A stretch of DNA of 64,000 nucleotides from Nonomuraea sp. NEAU-A123 (GTDB lineage: Bacteria > Actinomycetota > Actinomycetes > Streptosporangiales > Streptosporangiaceae). The stretch lies in contig NZ_JAHFZZ010000001.1 of the NCBI RefSeq assembly GCF_018603905.1, forward strand, positions 434,001 to 498,000, read 5' to 3'. Below the pieces are notes generated by a model. That model ran no database searches, was not told the origin of the DNA, and saw nothing but the letters and a program-made list of their open reading frames with translations. Shown piece by piece: positions 19,995 to 27,734 of this stretch. A program made the position numbers and the translations under genes. The first letter of the stretch is position 1. The number at the start of each line of letters is the position of its first letter.

Positions 19995-20782
19995 TGCGAG
20001 CCCTTGAGCCCGCTGGCGATGAACATCGAGGCGAGCAGGGCGAACAGGAACGCCTGCAGGAACATGATGAACATCTCGAACGCGGTCATCAGTATCGTCA
20101 TCACCACGCCGAGGACGCCGATGCCCACGCCGAGCACGGTGAGCCGCTCGAACAGGAACCAGAAGCCGACCGAGCTGAAGAACGCCAGGAGGAGATGGCC
20201 GGCGAACATGTTCGCGAACAACCGGATGAAGTGCGTGAACAGTGAGTTGATGAAGGTCTCGGCGAGGATCAGCGGGGCATAGATCCCGTAGGCCCAGCCG
20301 GGCAGGCCGTCCAGGTACACGACGCCTTTGAGGTAGCCGCGTACGCCGTGGTGCTTGACGCCCAGGTAGACCTTGAGGACGTACACGCTGACCGCCAGCA
20401 CGAAGGGGAAGGCGATGTGCGCGGCGACGGGGAACTGGATGAACGGGATGACGCCCATCAGATTCCAGACCAGTACGGTCAGGAAGACGGTGAGGAGCAG
20501 GCCCATCCACTTGTCGGCGTCCTTGCCGAGGTTGGGCTTGGCGACCTGTTCGCGGACGAACATGTAGGCGTACTCGCCGAGGTTCTGCCAGCCTCTGGGG
20601 ACCAGTTTCGGCTTGGCGAAGGCGGCCCAGCACAAGGCGATGATCAGGGTCGAGGAGAGCAGGGCGAGCAGGACGGGTTTGGTCAGCCACTCCGGGCCGC
20701 CGGGGATTATCGGGTCGAAGTCGAACAGCTCCGTACCCGGAGCTTTGAACTCATCCGAGGTGATCAGGATCGTCGTCCGCAC
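19991..20782 (-). CDS. atpB: Orphan ATP synthase F0 subunit a
   Basis: The 263-residue protein is a full-length F0 a subunit: five or more membrane helices, PRGWQNLGEYAYMFVREQV, and the proton-path helix with the essential arginine (FIRLFANMFAGH). It should form the proton half-channels next to the c-ring. No other atp gene flanks it: a HAD gene diverges upstream and nagZ converges downstream with a 4-bp overlap. It is therefore either a relocated gene or a second copy. Confidence 0.9.
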   Translation of the reverse strand: MRTTILITSDEFKAPGTELFDFDPIIPGGPEWLTKPVLLALLSSTLIIALCWAAFAKPKLVPRGWQNLGEYAYMFVREQVAKPNLGKDADKWMGLLLTVFLTVLVWNLMGVIPFIQFPVAAHIAFPFVLAVSVYVLKVYLGVKHHGVRGYLKGVVYLDGLPGWAYGIYAPLILAETFINSLFTHFIRLFANMFAGHLLLAFFSSVGFWFLFERLTVLGVGIGVLGVVMTILMTAFEMFIMFLQAFLFALLASMFIASGLKGSH

Positions 20783-20921
20783 GGCGGTCCCTTCCGGGGG
20801 TCAGCTCAATGGAACCTCACCATAGCCAGGCAATTTGCTCGTCCTATACCTGGGGTTTATGTCGGTCTCCGTGGGATGTGCGACGCTCTACTACCCTAGA
20901 ACGGGATTCCAAGGAGGGGCC

Positions 20922-21566
20922 TTGATCACAGGGGTGCTGATCGACTGGGGTGGGGTGCTCACGACCAGTCTCTCCGTCTCCATCGGCAAGTGGATCGAGG
21001 CGGATCGCATCGACGACGCCCACTACCGATCCGTCATGCGCGAGCTGATCGACCAGGCCTACGGCGGTGACCAGGAGAGCGTCGTGCACGCGCTGGAGCG
21101 CGGGGAGATGGACGGGGCCGCGTTCGAGCGCGACCTGGCCGCCCGGCTGCGGACCGTCGACGGGGTGTCGCCCGAGGCCGAGGGGCTGCTGGAGCGGATG
21201 TTCGCCGGCTTCGAGCGGGTCGACGCGATGTACGACATGCTGCACGACGTCAAGCGCAACGGCTTCAAGACCTGCCTGCTGTCCAACTCCTGGTCCAACG
21301 TCTACCCCCGGGACGGCTGGGACGAGCTCTTCGACGCGATCGTGATCTCCGGCGAGGTCGGCATGCGCAAGCCGGAGCCGCGCATCTTCCAGCACGCGCT
21401 CGGCCAGGTCGGGCTGCCCGGCGAGGCGTGCGTGTTCATCGACGACATCGAGGCCAACATCGTGGCCGCGCGGGGGCTCGGCATGGCGGGCATCCACCAC
21501 CGCGACGCCGATTCGACCATCGCGGAACTCGAGTCTCTGCTCCAACTTCCGTTGCGACGGGCATGA
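20922..21566 (+). CDS. HAD-superfamily hydrolase
   Basis: About 214 residues. HAD motif I is IDWGGVLTT, with the first Asp present and the second position Trp/Gly-like. Motif II is LLSNSW, motif III lies at MRKPEPRIFQHAL, and motif IV is CVFIDDIEANI. The substrate cannot be read. I place the start at TTG 20922 because AAGGAGGGG (20911-20919) lies just upstream and the HAD fold begins immediately after. It is divergent from the orphan atpB. Confidence 0.8.
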   Translation: MITGVLIDWGGVLTTSLSVSIGKWIEADRIDDAHYRSVMRELIDQAYGGDQESVVHALERGEMDGAAFERDLAARLRTVDGVSPEAEGLLERMFAGFERVDAMYDMLHDVKRNGFKTCLLSNSWSNVYPRDGWDELFDAIVISGEVGMRKPEPRIFQHALGQVGLPGEACVFIDDIEANIVAARGLGMAGIHHRDADSTIAELESLLQLPLRRA

Positions 21567-21599
21567 TAGAGCCCCCTTGCATGCAGTGAAAGGTTCGTG

Positions 21600-22106
21600 A
21601 TGCGCGTCTATCTGCCGTGCACGCTCCCCGCCCTGACCCGAGCGGTCGAGGTGGGAGAGCTAGGCCCGGCCCCGCTGACCGGTTACGCGGTGACCCCCGC
21701 GCTGACCGAGTGGTACGCCTCGGGAGACACCGAGGAGCTCGAATACGTGGCACTCACCGAGGCGGCCCGCGCCTCGCTGCGCATGCTGGCCGCCGATCAC
21801 GCCGACGGCGTCGAGGCGGGCTCCCGCCGCCTGGTCGTCGTCGCCGAGGTGCCGGACGGCGCCCTGTCCATCGGCGCCGACCTGGAAGAACGGGCCAGAG
21901 TACGGGTGGCGGAGCCGGTGCCGATGGCCAAGGTGGCCGCGGTCCACGTCGACGACCTCTACGCGGTCCCCGACATCCAGGCCGCGATAGCCGCCCTTCC
22001 CGCCGCCGACGGAGGCGACGACGACGCCCGCTTCACCGTGGACGGCGCCGAGGCGCATGAGCTCATGTGGTTCGCCACCCAGGAGATTGCCGATCTCATA
22101 CAGTAA
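21600..22106 (+). CDS. Conserved actinobacterial protein, DUF6912-like
   Basis: The 168-residue protein begins MRVYLPCTLPALTRAVEVGE and has an alternating alpha/beta pattern with MLAADHADGVEAGSRRLVVVAEV in the middle and a C-terminal HELMWFATQEIADLI. It resembles a small uncharacterised actinobacterial family usually found beside a HAD gene. No signal peptide or membrane segment. GTG 21597 and ATG 21600 overlap; I choose the ATG. It lies 33 bases after the HAD gene, probably in one operon. Confidence 0.65.
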   Translation: MRVYLPCTLPALTRAVEVGELGPAPLTGYAVTPALTEWYASGDTEELEYVALTEAARASLRMLAADHADGVEAGSRRLVVVAEVPDGALSIGADLEERARVRVAEPVPMAKVAAVHVDDLYAVPDIQAAIAALPAADGGDDDARFTVDGAEAHELMWFATQEIADLIQ

Positions 22107-22211
22107 CGTTAGGAACACGTTAAATAGATCACAGAGCCTTGACCGTTTCCCGAAGCTTCTCGCTAAGGTCCCCCACGGATACCCATCCCGAACTCAAGGA
22201 GTCGGTTCCGA

Positions 22212-22664
22212 GTGAAGTTTCGAGTGACGGCTATCGCGGTTGGCGCGGTGGCAGCGGCCCTCCTCACGATCTCTCCCGCCAGCGCGCAGGCGGCCCCCAA
22301 GCACTACTACGACCACAAGGACCCCTACAAGACCGGTTGCGGCAACTCCGCCAAGGTGGTGCGGACCGCCTCGCTGAGCAACCGCATCGATGGCAAGGTC
22401 GGCACGATCCAGCTCTGGTGGTCGGGCAAGTGCAAGACCAACTGGACCGAGATCAGGACGGCCTCGTCCGCGCACGGCACGATCAGCGTCTACACCGACG
22501 AGGGGTACGACCGGTTCTCGTTCAAGGCGGGCAACGGCGGCCGTCACTGGGGCAACATGCTCTATGGCAACGACATGTGCGCCTGGGGCGGTGCCAGCGT
22601 CGTGTTCGGCTCCGGCCGGGGCGGCCAGAACGGCGCCGGCACCACCACCAAGGCCTGCGGGTAG
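22212..22664 (+). CDS. Secreted protein, DUF2690-like
   Basis: The 150-residue protein has a Sec signal peptide with a cleavage site near SAQA-AP. The mature domain has HYYDHKDPYKTGC, IQLWWSGKCKTNWTEI and further cysteines near the C-terminus (CAWGG, KACG), so two disulfides are likely. This fits the DUF2690 family of small extracellular proteins; function unknown. The GTG start has AAGGAG 12 bases upstream. A strong terminator follows. Confidence 0.75.
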   Translation: MKFRVTAIAVGAVAAALLTISPASAQAAPKHYYDHKDPYKTGCGNSAKVVRTASLSNRIDGKVGTIQLWWSGKCKTNWTEIRTASSAHGTISVYTDEGYDRFSFKAGNGGRHWGNMLYGNDMCAWGGASVVFGSGRGGQNGAGTTTKACG

Positions 22665-22690
22665 CCATGCGGGTCTGACCCGCCGTCACG

Positions 22691-22724
22691 GGTGAAGCCG
22701 CGGCCGACAGGCTGCGGCTTCACC
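22691..22724 (+). terminator. Terminator after the DUF2690-like gene
   Basis: An 11-bp perfect stem, GGTGAAGCCGC (22691-22701) with GCGGCTTCACC (22714-22724), encloses a 12-base loop, 26 bases after the stop. Confidence 0.85.
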
Positions 22725-22766
22725 GTTCATCGGGATGTCACACCTGCCGGTTAAACTGATCGTGAC

Positions 22767-23393
22767 ATGACAAAGCACATCATCTGGGACTGGAACGGCA
22801 CGCTGTTCCACGACATCGACGCCGTTGTCGGAGCGACCAACGAGGTCTTCAGGCCGTACGAGCTGCCCCCGTTGACCGCGGACGAGTTTCGCACGATCTA
22901 CACCCGGCCCATCTGGGTCGCCTATGAGCGGCTGCTCGGCCGTCCGCTCAACGAGGGCGAGTGGGAGCTGCTCGACGAAGGCTTCCACGAGCACTACTTC
23001 CGCCTCAGCGTGGCCTGCCGGCTGGCCGCCGACGCCGAGCTGTCGCTCACGAGCTGGACGGGCACGCAGTCGCTCTGCTCGATGGCCCCGCACACCCATC
23101 TGGTGCCGCTGATCGAGTCCTTCGGCATCACCCGGCACTTCACCAGGGTCGACGGCCTGGTGGGCCTGACGGGTGGCGAGAAGGCCGCGCACCTGACCGC
23201 CCACATCGAGGCCATCGACGTCGAGGCCCGCGAGATCCTGGTGATCGGCGACAGCGTCGACGACGGGCTCGCCGCGAAGCACGTGGGCGCCAGGGCCGTC
23301 CTCTACACCGGCGGCATGACCACGCGCGCCGAGCTGGAGGCCACCGGGCTGCCGGTCGTCGACACCCTCGCGCAAGCGCTCACTTATGCCTGA
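22767..23393 (+). CDS. HAD-superfamily phosphatase
   Basis: The 208-residue HAD protein has motif I IWDWNGTLF with nucleophile Asp8 intact but Asn10 at the usual general acid/base position. It has a helical cap, a motif III lysine in GLTGGEKAAHL, and motif IV IGDSVDDGLAA. The shape fits the phosphoglycolate phosphatase-like subgroup. A TAAACT -10-like element (22752-22757) lies nine bases before the ATG, suggesting a leaderless mRNA. It is followed by another HAD-like gene. Confidence 0.8.
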   Translation: MTKHIIWDWNGTLFHDIDAVVGATNEVFRPYELPPLTADEFRTIYTRPIWVAYERLLGRPLNEGEWELLDEGFHEHYFRLSVACRLAADAELSLTSWTGTQSLCSMAPHTHLVPLIESFGITRHFTRVDGLVGLTGGEKAAHLTAHIEAIDVEAREILVIGDSVDDGLAAKHVGARAVLYTGGMTTRAELEATGLPVVDTLAQALTYA

Positions 23394-23423
23394 ATCGCTC
23401 AGCCGGGGGTCCTGGCCGGGCGG

Positions 23424-24188
23424 ATGGCCGTACCCTGGCTGGGTCCCCTTCAGGAGGTCGCCATCAAACGCCTTGTGCTCTGGAACATCGACCTCACCCT
23501 GGTCGACGTCGCGATAGTGACCAGGGACGCCTACGCCGAGGCGTTCCGCGCCGTGACCGGGCGCCCGATGCTCAAACTGGCGCCGGCGCGCGGCCGCGCC
23601 GACTCCGAGATCGTCTTCGAGACCCTCGCGGTCAACGGCATCGTCACCGAGGACGACACCCTGCCGCGATTCCTGTCCGCGCTGGCGATGGCGTTCGCCG
23701 ACCGGCGCAAGCGCCTGGCCACCGAGGGCCGCGCGATGGCGGGCGCCAAGGAGGCGCTCAAGGCCGTCGCCGGACTCGACGGCGTGGTCCAGACGGTGCT
23801 CACCGGCACGATCAAGAGCAACGCCGTGCACAAGCTCAGGGCGTTCGGGCTCGAGAAGCACATCGACTTCGAGCTCGGCGGCTACGGCGAGGAGGTCTAC
23901 CCCAAGGCGTCGCTGCTCCAGGTCGCCCAGGGGCGGGCCAAGGCGCGCTTCGGGGTGCCGTTCACCTCGGCCAACACCGTGGTCATCGGGGACTCGACGC
24001 GTGACGTGCAGGCCGCCAAGATCGGCGGGGCGGCGATGATCGGGGTGGCCTCCGGCCGGTCGATGGCCGGCGAGCTGCGCGAGGCCGGGGCCGACCTCGT
24101 GCTGCCCGATCTGTCCAACGCTTCGGAGGTGGTGGCCGCGGTCGCCAGCCTCACCGCACCGGTCGACCGCAAGCCGGTCAGCCCCTGA
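23424..24188 (+). CDS. HAD-like protein with Asn at the nucleophile position
   Basis: The fold is HAD: motif I region LVLWNIDLTLVD, cap domain, motif II VLTGTIKSN, and motif IV VVIGDSTRDVQAAKIGG. In motif I the first Asp is Asn (residue 21 counted from ATG 23424); the second Asp is present. This should weaken or abolish phosphoaspartate chemistry. The start is uncertain. ATG 23424 has no ribosome site; AGGAGG at 23452-23457 is ideally placed for an ATC at 23463, and GTG 23475 is too distant. The domain itself begins around KRLVLWNID. Confidence 0.72.
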   Translation: MAVPWLGPLQEVAIKRLVLWNIDLTLVDVAIVTRDAYAEAFRAVTGRPMLKLAPARGRADSEIVFETLAVNGIVTEDDTLPRFLSALAMAFADRRKRLATEGRAMAGAKEALKAVAGLDGVVQTVLTGTIKSNAVHKLRAFGLEKHIDFELGGYGEEVYPKASLLQVAQGRAKARFGVPFTSANTVVIGDSTRDVQAAKIGGAAMIGVASGRSMAGELREAGADLVLPDLSNASEVVAAVASLTAPVDRKPVSP

Positions 24189-24230
24189 GCCGGGCCGATC
24201 CGAGCAGGGTGTCGGTGAACCGGAGGCGGG

Positions 24231-25790
24231 TCAGCTCAGCGCGTTGAGGAAGCGGGCCGCGATCGGGGCCGCCACCGCGGAGCCGGCGCCGCCGCCCTCC
24301 ACGATCACCGCGAACGCCAGGTCCCCCCGGTAGCCGATGAACCAGGAGTGCGCGGGCGGTTCCTTGCCGGAGCCGTACTCCGCCGTTCCGGTCTTGCCCG
24401 CCGTACCGGAGGGGAACTTCACCGCGTGCGCGGTGCCGTCGGTGACGACGGCGGGCATGAGCTCGCGCAGGGCCCGCACCACGCCGTCCTCCAGCGGGCG
24501 CGGCCGGAGCGTGCGGTCCGGCATCAGCTCCTGGGCGACCAGGCGGGGCGGGCGCCAGGCGCCGTCGGCGATGGCGGCGGCGACCGAGGCCATGTTGAGC
24601 GGGCTGGCCAGCACCCTGCCCTGCCCGATCGAGGCGGAGGCGAGGTCGGTGTCGTCCTTGGGCGCGGGGAACTCGGCCTTCACCGCCGGCACACCCGGCG
24701 TGATCGCGGAGCCGAAGCCGAAGCCGGCGGCCACCTCGGCGAGCCGGCCGTCCCCGAGCTCCGCCACCCCCATCGCGCCGAACGTGGTGTTGCACGAGTG
24801 GGCGAAGGCGTCGCGGAAGGAGAGTTTCCCGTAGTCGTGGAAGCCCGCGTTGTGGAAGGGGAAGCCGCCGATGTTCTGCTCGGCCGGGCACTCGACCTGC
24901 TCGTCCGGCTTCGCCCCGTCCGCGACCAGCGCGGAGGCGGTCACGACCTTGAACGTCGAGCCGGGCGGGTACTTGCCGAGCAGCGCCCGGTTGAACCCGC
25001 CCGGCTTGTTGACCACCGAAAGGATCTCGCCGGTCGACGGCCGGATGGCGACCAGCGAGGCCGGTTTGCTGATGTCCTCCAGCGCGGCGGCGCCCGCCCG
25101 GTGCACCTTGAGGTCGATCGTGGTGCGCAGCGGCTTCTTCTCCTCCGGCTTGACCACGGTCTGGAGGAACTCCTCGCCCTGGTACAGGTCGATCCGGCGG
25201 GACTGCCCGTCGGCGAGCCGGTCCGGGTAGGTCTGCTTGAGCCCGTCGACGAGCTGCAGCACCGAGCCGGGCGTGTCCGGGGTGTCCATGCGGCTGCCGT
25301 CGGCCGCCAGGACCGGCGGCGTCGCGGCCTTCTCCGTGACCAGCCGCAGGGATCTGCCCTGCTCGAGCGAGGGGTTGATGGCGGCCGGGGTCCAGGCGAC
25401 CTGCCACGAGCCGCCGCGCTCTACGAGCTTGAGCTTGCCGTCGTACTTCCAGTCCTTCGGGCCGGTGAGGGTGGCGTGGAAGGTGACCGTACCGCCCGTG
25501 GAGGTCGCGTCGCGCTCGAAGGTCGCCCCGGTGAGCTGGAGGTCGGCGCGGAAGCGCTGGTGCCGGCGCTCGAAGTCGGCGGGCGGGTCGGCGACGAGCT
25601 CCCGCATCCGCGCGTAGTCCTGGACGGACCAGGCGGACAGGTACGAGTCGGCCGTCTCCTCGGGCGTGCCCTTCGTCCGCAGCACCCAGAGCGTGCCGGC
25701 CGCCGCGAGGACGAGCACCAGCACCGCGGCGGTGATCCACGGCCACCACCTGCGCCTTCGCCTGGGCGGCGTCTCAGGCTGAAGGTTCAT
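24231..25790 (-). CDS. Penicillin-binding transpeptidase with NTF2-like (MecA-type) N-terminus
   Basis: The 519-residue protein has an Arg-rich cytoplasmic start, one membrane anchor (residues 16-36), and an NTF2-like domain (about 42-150) as in MecA/PBP2a. The transpeptidase domain has Ser278-x-x-Lys281 (PPGSTFK), Ser332-Cys-Asn334 and Lys466-Thr-Gly468, all intact. It should crosslink peptidoglycan outside the membrane. I choose ATG 25790, with GGGGA upstream, rather than the longer open frame. It lies divergent from a LysR regulator followed by a beta-lactamase-like gene. Confidence 0.9.
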   Translation of the reverse strand: MNLQPETPPRRRRRWWPWITAAVLVLVLAAAGTLWVLRTKGTPEETADSYLSAWSVQDYARMRELVADPPADFERRHQRFRADLQLTGATFERDATSTGGTVTFHATLTGPKDWKYDGKLKLVERGGSWQVAWTPAAINPSLEQGRSLRLVTEKAATPPVLAADGSRMDTPDTPGSVLQLVDGLKQTYPDRLADGQSRRIDLYQGEEFLQTVVKPEEKKPLRTTIDLKVHRAGAAALEDISKPASLVAIRPSTGEILSVVNKPGGFNRALLGKYPPGSTFKVVTASALVADGAKPDEQVECPAEQNIGGFPFHNAGFHDYGKLSFRDAFAHSCNTTFGAMGVAELGDGRLAEVAAGFGFGSAITPGVPAVKAEFPAPKDDTDLASASIGQGRVLASPLNMASVAAAIADGAWRPPRLVAQELMPDRTLRPRPLEDGVVRALRELMPAVVTDGTAHAVKFPSGTAGKTGTAEYGSGKEPPAHSWFIGYRGDLAFAVIVEGGGAGSAVAAPIAARFLNALS

Positions 25791-25904
25791 GAAATTTGTC
25801 CCCATTTGCGGCCCCATGCCGCCGAGCACACCAGAGCCCGCCGCGTGCTGTCCAATACCGATATGGACGATGCAAAGATATAAAGTTGGATATAGTTGCT
25901 GGTC

Positions 25905-26822
25905 ATGGACCTTGTCCGGCATCTGCGCTACTTCACCGTGGTGGCGGAGGAACTCCACTTCGGCAATGCCGCGATCCGGCTCGGCATGGCCCAGCCGCCG
26001 CTCAGCCAGCGGATCAAGCGCCTGGAGGAGGAGCTCGGCGTGCGTCTCTTCGATCGTTCCGCCCGTCAGGTCCGGCTGACCGAGGCGGGCCACCTGCTGG
26101 TCGGCGAGGCCCGCGAGATCGTCGCCAGGGCCGATCGGCTGCGCGAGCTGGTCCGCCATGGCGCGGGCACGGTGCTCAAGCTCGGCGTCCCGCCCGACCT
26201 GGCCGCCGCGGTGATCGCCGCCCTGGTGGCCGGCTTCCGCGCCAGCAATCCGGACGTACGGCTCGCACCTGCGGAGATCTGGACGGCCGACCAGGTGGCC
26301 GCGCTGACCGAGGGCGCCATCGACGTCGGCATCGTGCGCCATCCGATCAGCGCGCCGGGACTGCGCTTCGGGCAGGTGCTGGTGCAGCCGCACGGCGTCC
26401 TGCTGGCCGAGGGGGACCCGCTGGCCCAGTCAGGGGAGCTGCACCTGGCCGACCTGGCGGGCCGTGAGCTGCTGCTGCCGCCCAAGGAGGGGGAGCCGGG
26501 GCTGCACGCCGCGACGCTGGCGGAGTGCCGCCACCACGGCTACGTGCCCGCGCAGGTGCATCAGGGCGTCGGGCTCGGACTGGTGCTGGCCGGGGTGGCG
26601 GTGGCGTTCGGGGCCAGGGTGGACCTGCCTGGGCTCGCCTGGCGCCCGCTGCTAGGCTCGCCGATCAGTTCCCGGGTCTCGACGGCCTGGCGAGTTGAGA
26701 CGGACGCGGTCACCGGTTTCTCGGCAGTGGCCGTACGAACGCTGAAAGAGAGCGCCGGGATGACGGACGAGGCGGCGGCGCCCGTGCGGCACATCAGCCG
26801 CAGGCCGGGGATGCTGGCATGA
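25905..26822 (+). CDS. LysR-family regulator of a beta-lactamase-like gene
   Basis: About 305 residues. The N-terminal winged helix (MDLVRHLRYFTVVAEELHFG, AAIRLGMAQPPLSQRIKRLE) is followed by a periplasmic-binding-like effector domain. A TATAGT -10 element (25891-25896) ends eight bases before ATG 25905, so the message is probably leaderless. The region upstream is AT-rich, with ATATAAAGTTGGATATA a candidate operator (T-N11-A type). Its TGA overlaps the ATG of the next gene (ATGA), so regulator and beta-lactamase homologue are translationally coupled, unlike the divergent AmpR/ampC layout. Confidence 0.88.
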   Translation: MDLVRHLRYFTVVAEELHFGNAAIRLGMAQPPLSQRIKRLEEELGVRLFDRSARQVRLTEAGHLLVGEAREIVARADRLRELVRHGAGTVLKLGVPPDLAAAVIAALVAGFRASNPDVRLAPAEIWTADQVAALTEGAIDVGIVRHPISAPGLRFGQVLVQPHGVLLAEGDPLAQSGELHLADLAGRELLLPPKEGEPGLHAATLAECRHHGYVPAQVHQGVGLGLVLAGVAVAFGARVDLPGLAWRPLLGSPISSRVSTAWRVETDAVTGFSAVAVRTLKESAGMTDEAAAPVRHISRRPGMLA

Positions 26823-27676
26823 ACGAGCCGGACCTGACCGCCCTGTTCGGCTCGGCGGGGGTGACCGGGTGGCTGCACGCGGCCGACCTGCGTTCGGGCC
26901 GGGAGGTCGGGCTCGGCTCCGACGAGCCGCTGCCGATCGCCTCGATCTTCAAGGTGCCGCTGATGGTGGAGTTCTGCCGCCAGGCCGACGCCGGGCTGGT
27001 CGATCCGGCGAGCCGGGTGACCGTGGGGGCCGCCGACCGGGTGGCCGGGCCCACGGGCCTGTCCGCGATGCTGGACGACGTCACGATCTCCCTGCGCGAC
27101 CTGGCCTACCTGATGATCGCGGTGAGCGACAACACCGCCGCCGACGCGCTCCTGGCCAGGGTCGGGCGCGACGCGGTCAACACGATGCTCGCCGGGTTCG
27201 GGCTGCCCGGCACGCGGGTGCGGCAGAGCTGCCGGGAGATCACCGAGAGCATGGCCGAGGACAGCGGCCACGGCTGGCCGTACCTCGATCCGGCGGACAT
27301 CACCCGCTTGCGGGTGCTCGACCCGGCACGCACCAACAGCAGCACGCCGCGCGAGATGGCCGCGCTGTTCGGGCTGATCTGGCGGGATGAGGCGGCCTCG
27401 GCCGAGTCGTGCGCCTGGATGCGCGGCGTCCTGAACCTCCAGGTCTGGCCGCACCGGCTGGCCTCCGGCTTCCCGTACGACGACGTGGGGGTCGGCGGCA
27501 AGACCGGGACGCTCCCGACGCTCCGCAACGAGGCGGGCGTGGTCGAGTACCCCGACGGCGGCCAGTACGCGGTGGCGGTCTTCACCCGTTCGGTCAGCAC
27601 CGCGCTCAACCAGCCGCGGGCCGACGCGGTGATCGGCACGGCCGCGCGTATGGCGGTGGACCACCTACGTCGGTAG
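26819..27676 (+). CDS. Class A beta-lactamase-related serine hydrolase
   Basis: The 285-residue protein has Ser42-x-x-Lys45 (SIFK), Ser103-Asp-Asn105 (SDN) and Lys228-Thr-Gly230 (KTG): the class A set, with normal spacing between the first two and a longer stretch to KTG. A convincing Glu166-type ExxLN loop is not evident. No Sec signal peptide is visible at the chosen start, which is odd for a lactamase, so it may be cytoplasmic or act on another substrate. Confidence 0.82.
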   Translation: MNEPDLTALFGSAGVTGWLHAADLRSGREVGLGSDEPLPIASIFKVPLMVEFCRQADAGLVDPASRVTVGAADRVAGPTGLSAMLDDVTISLRDLAYLMIAVSDNTAADALLARVGRDAVNTMLAGFGLPGTRVRQSCREITESMAEDSGHGWPYLDPADITRLRVLDPARTNSSTPREMAALFGLIWRDEAASAESCAWMRGVLNLQVWPHRLASGFPYDDVGVGGKTGTLPTLRNEAGVVEYPDGGQYAVAVFTRSVSTALNQPRADAVIGTAARMAVDHLRR

Positions 27677-27734
27677 CAAGTTATGTGGCGGCCTGGGTAT
27701 GACTTTCCGTCTACCGGCCGACAGGATGGGGCAC

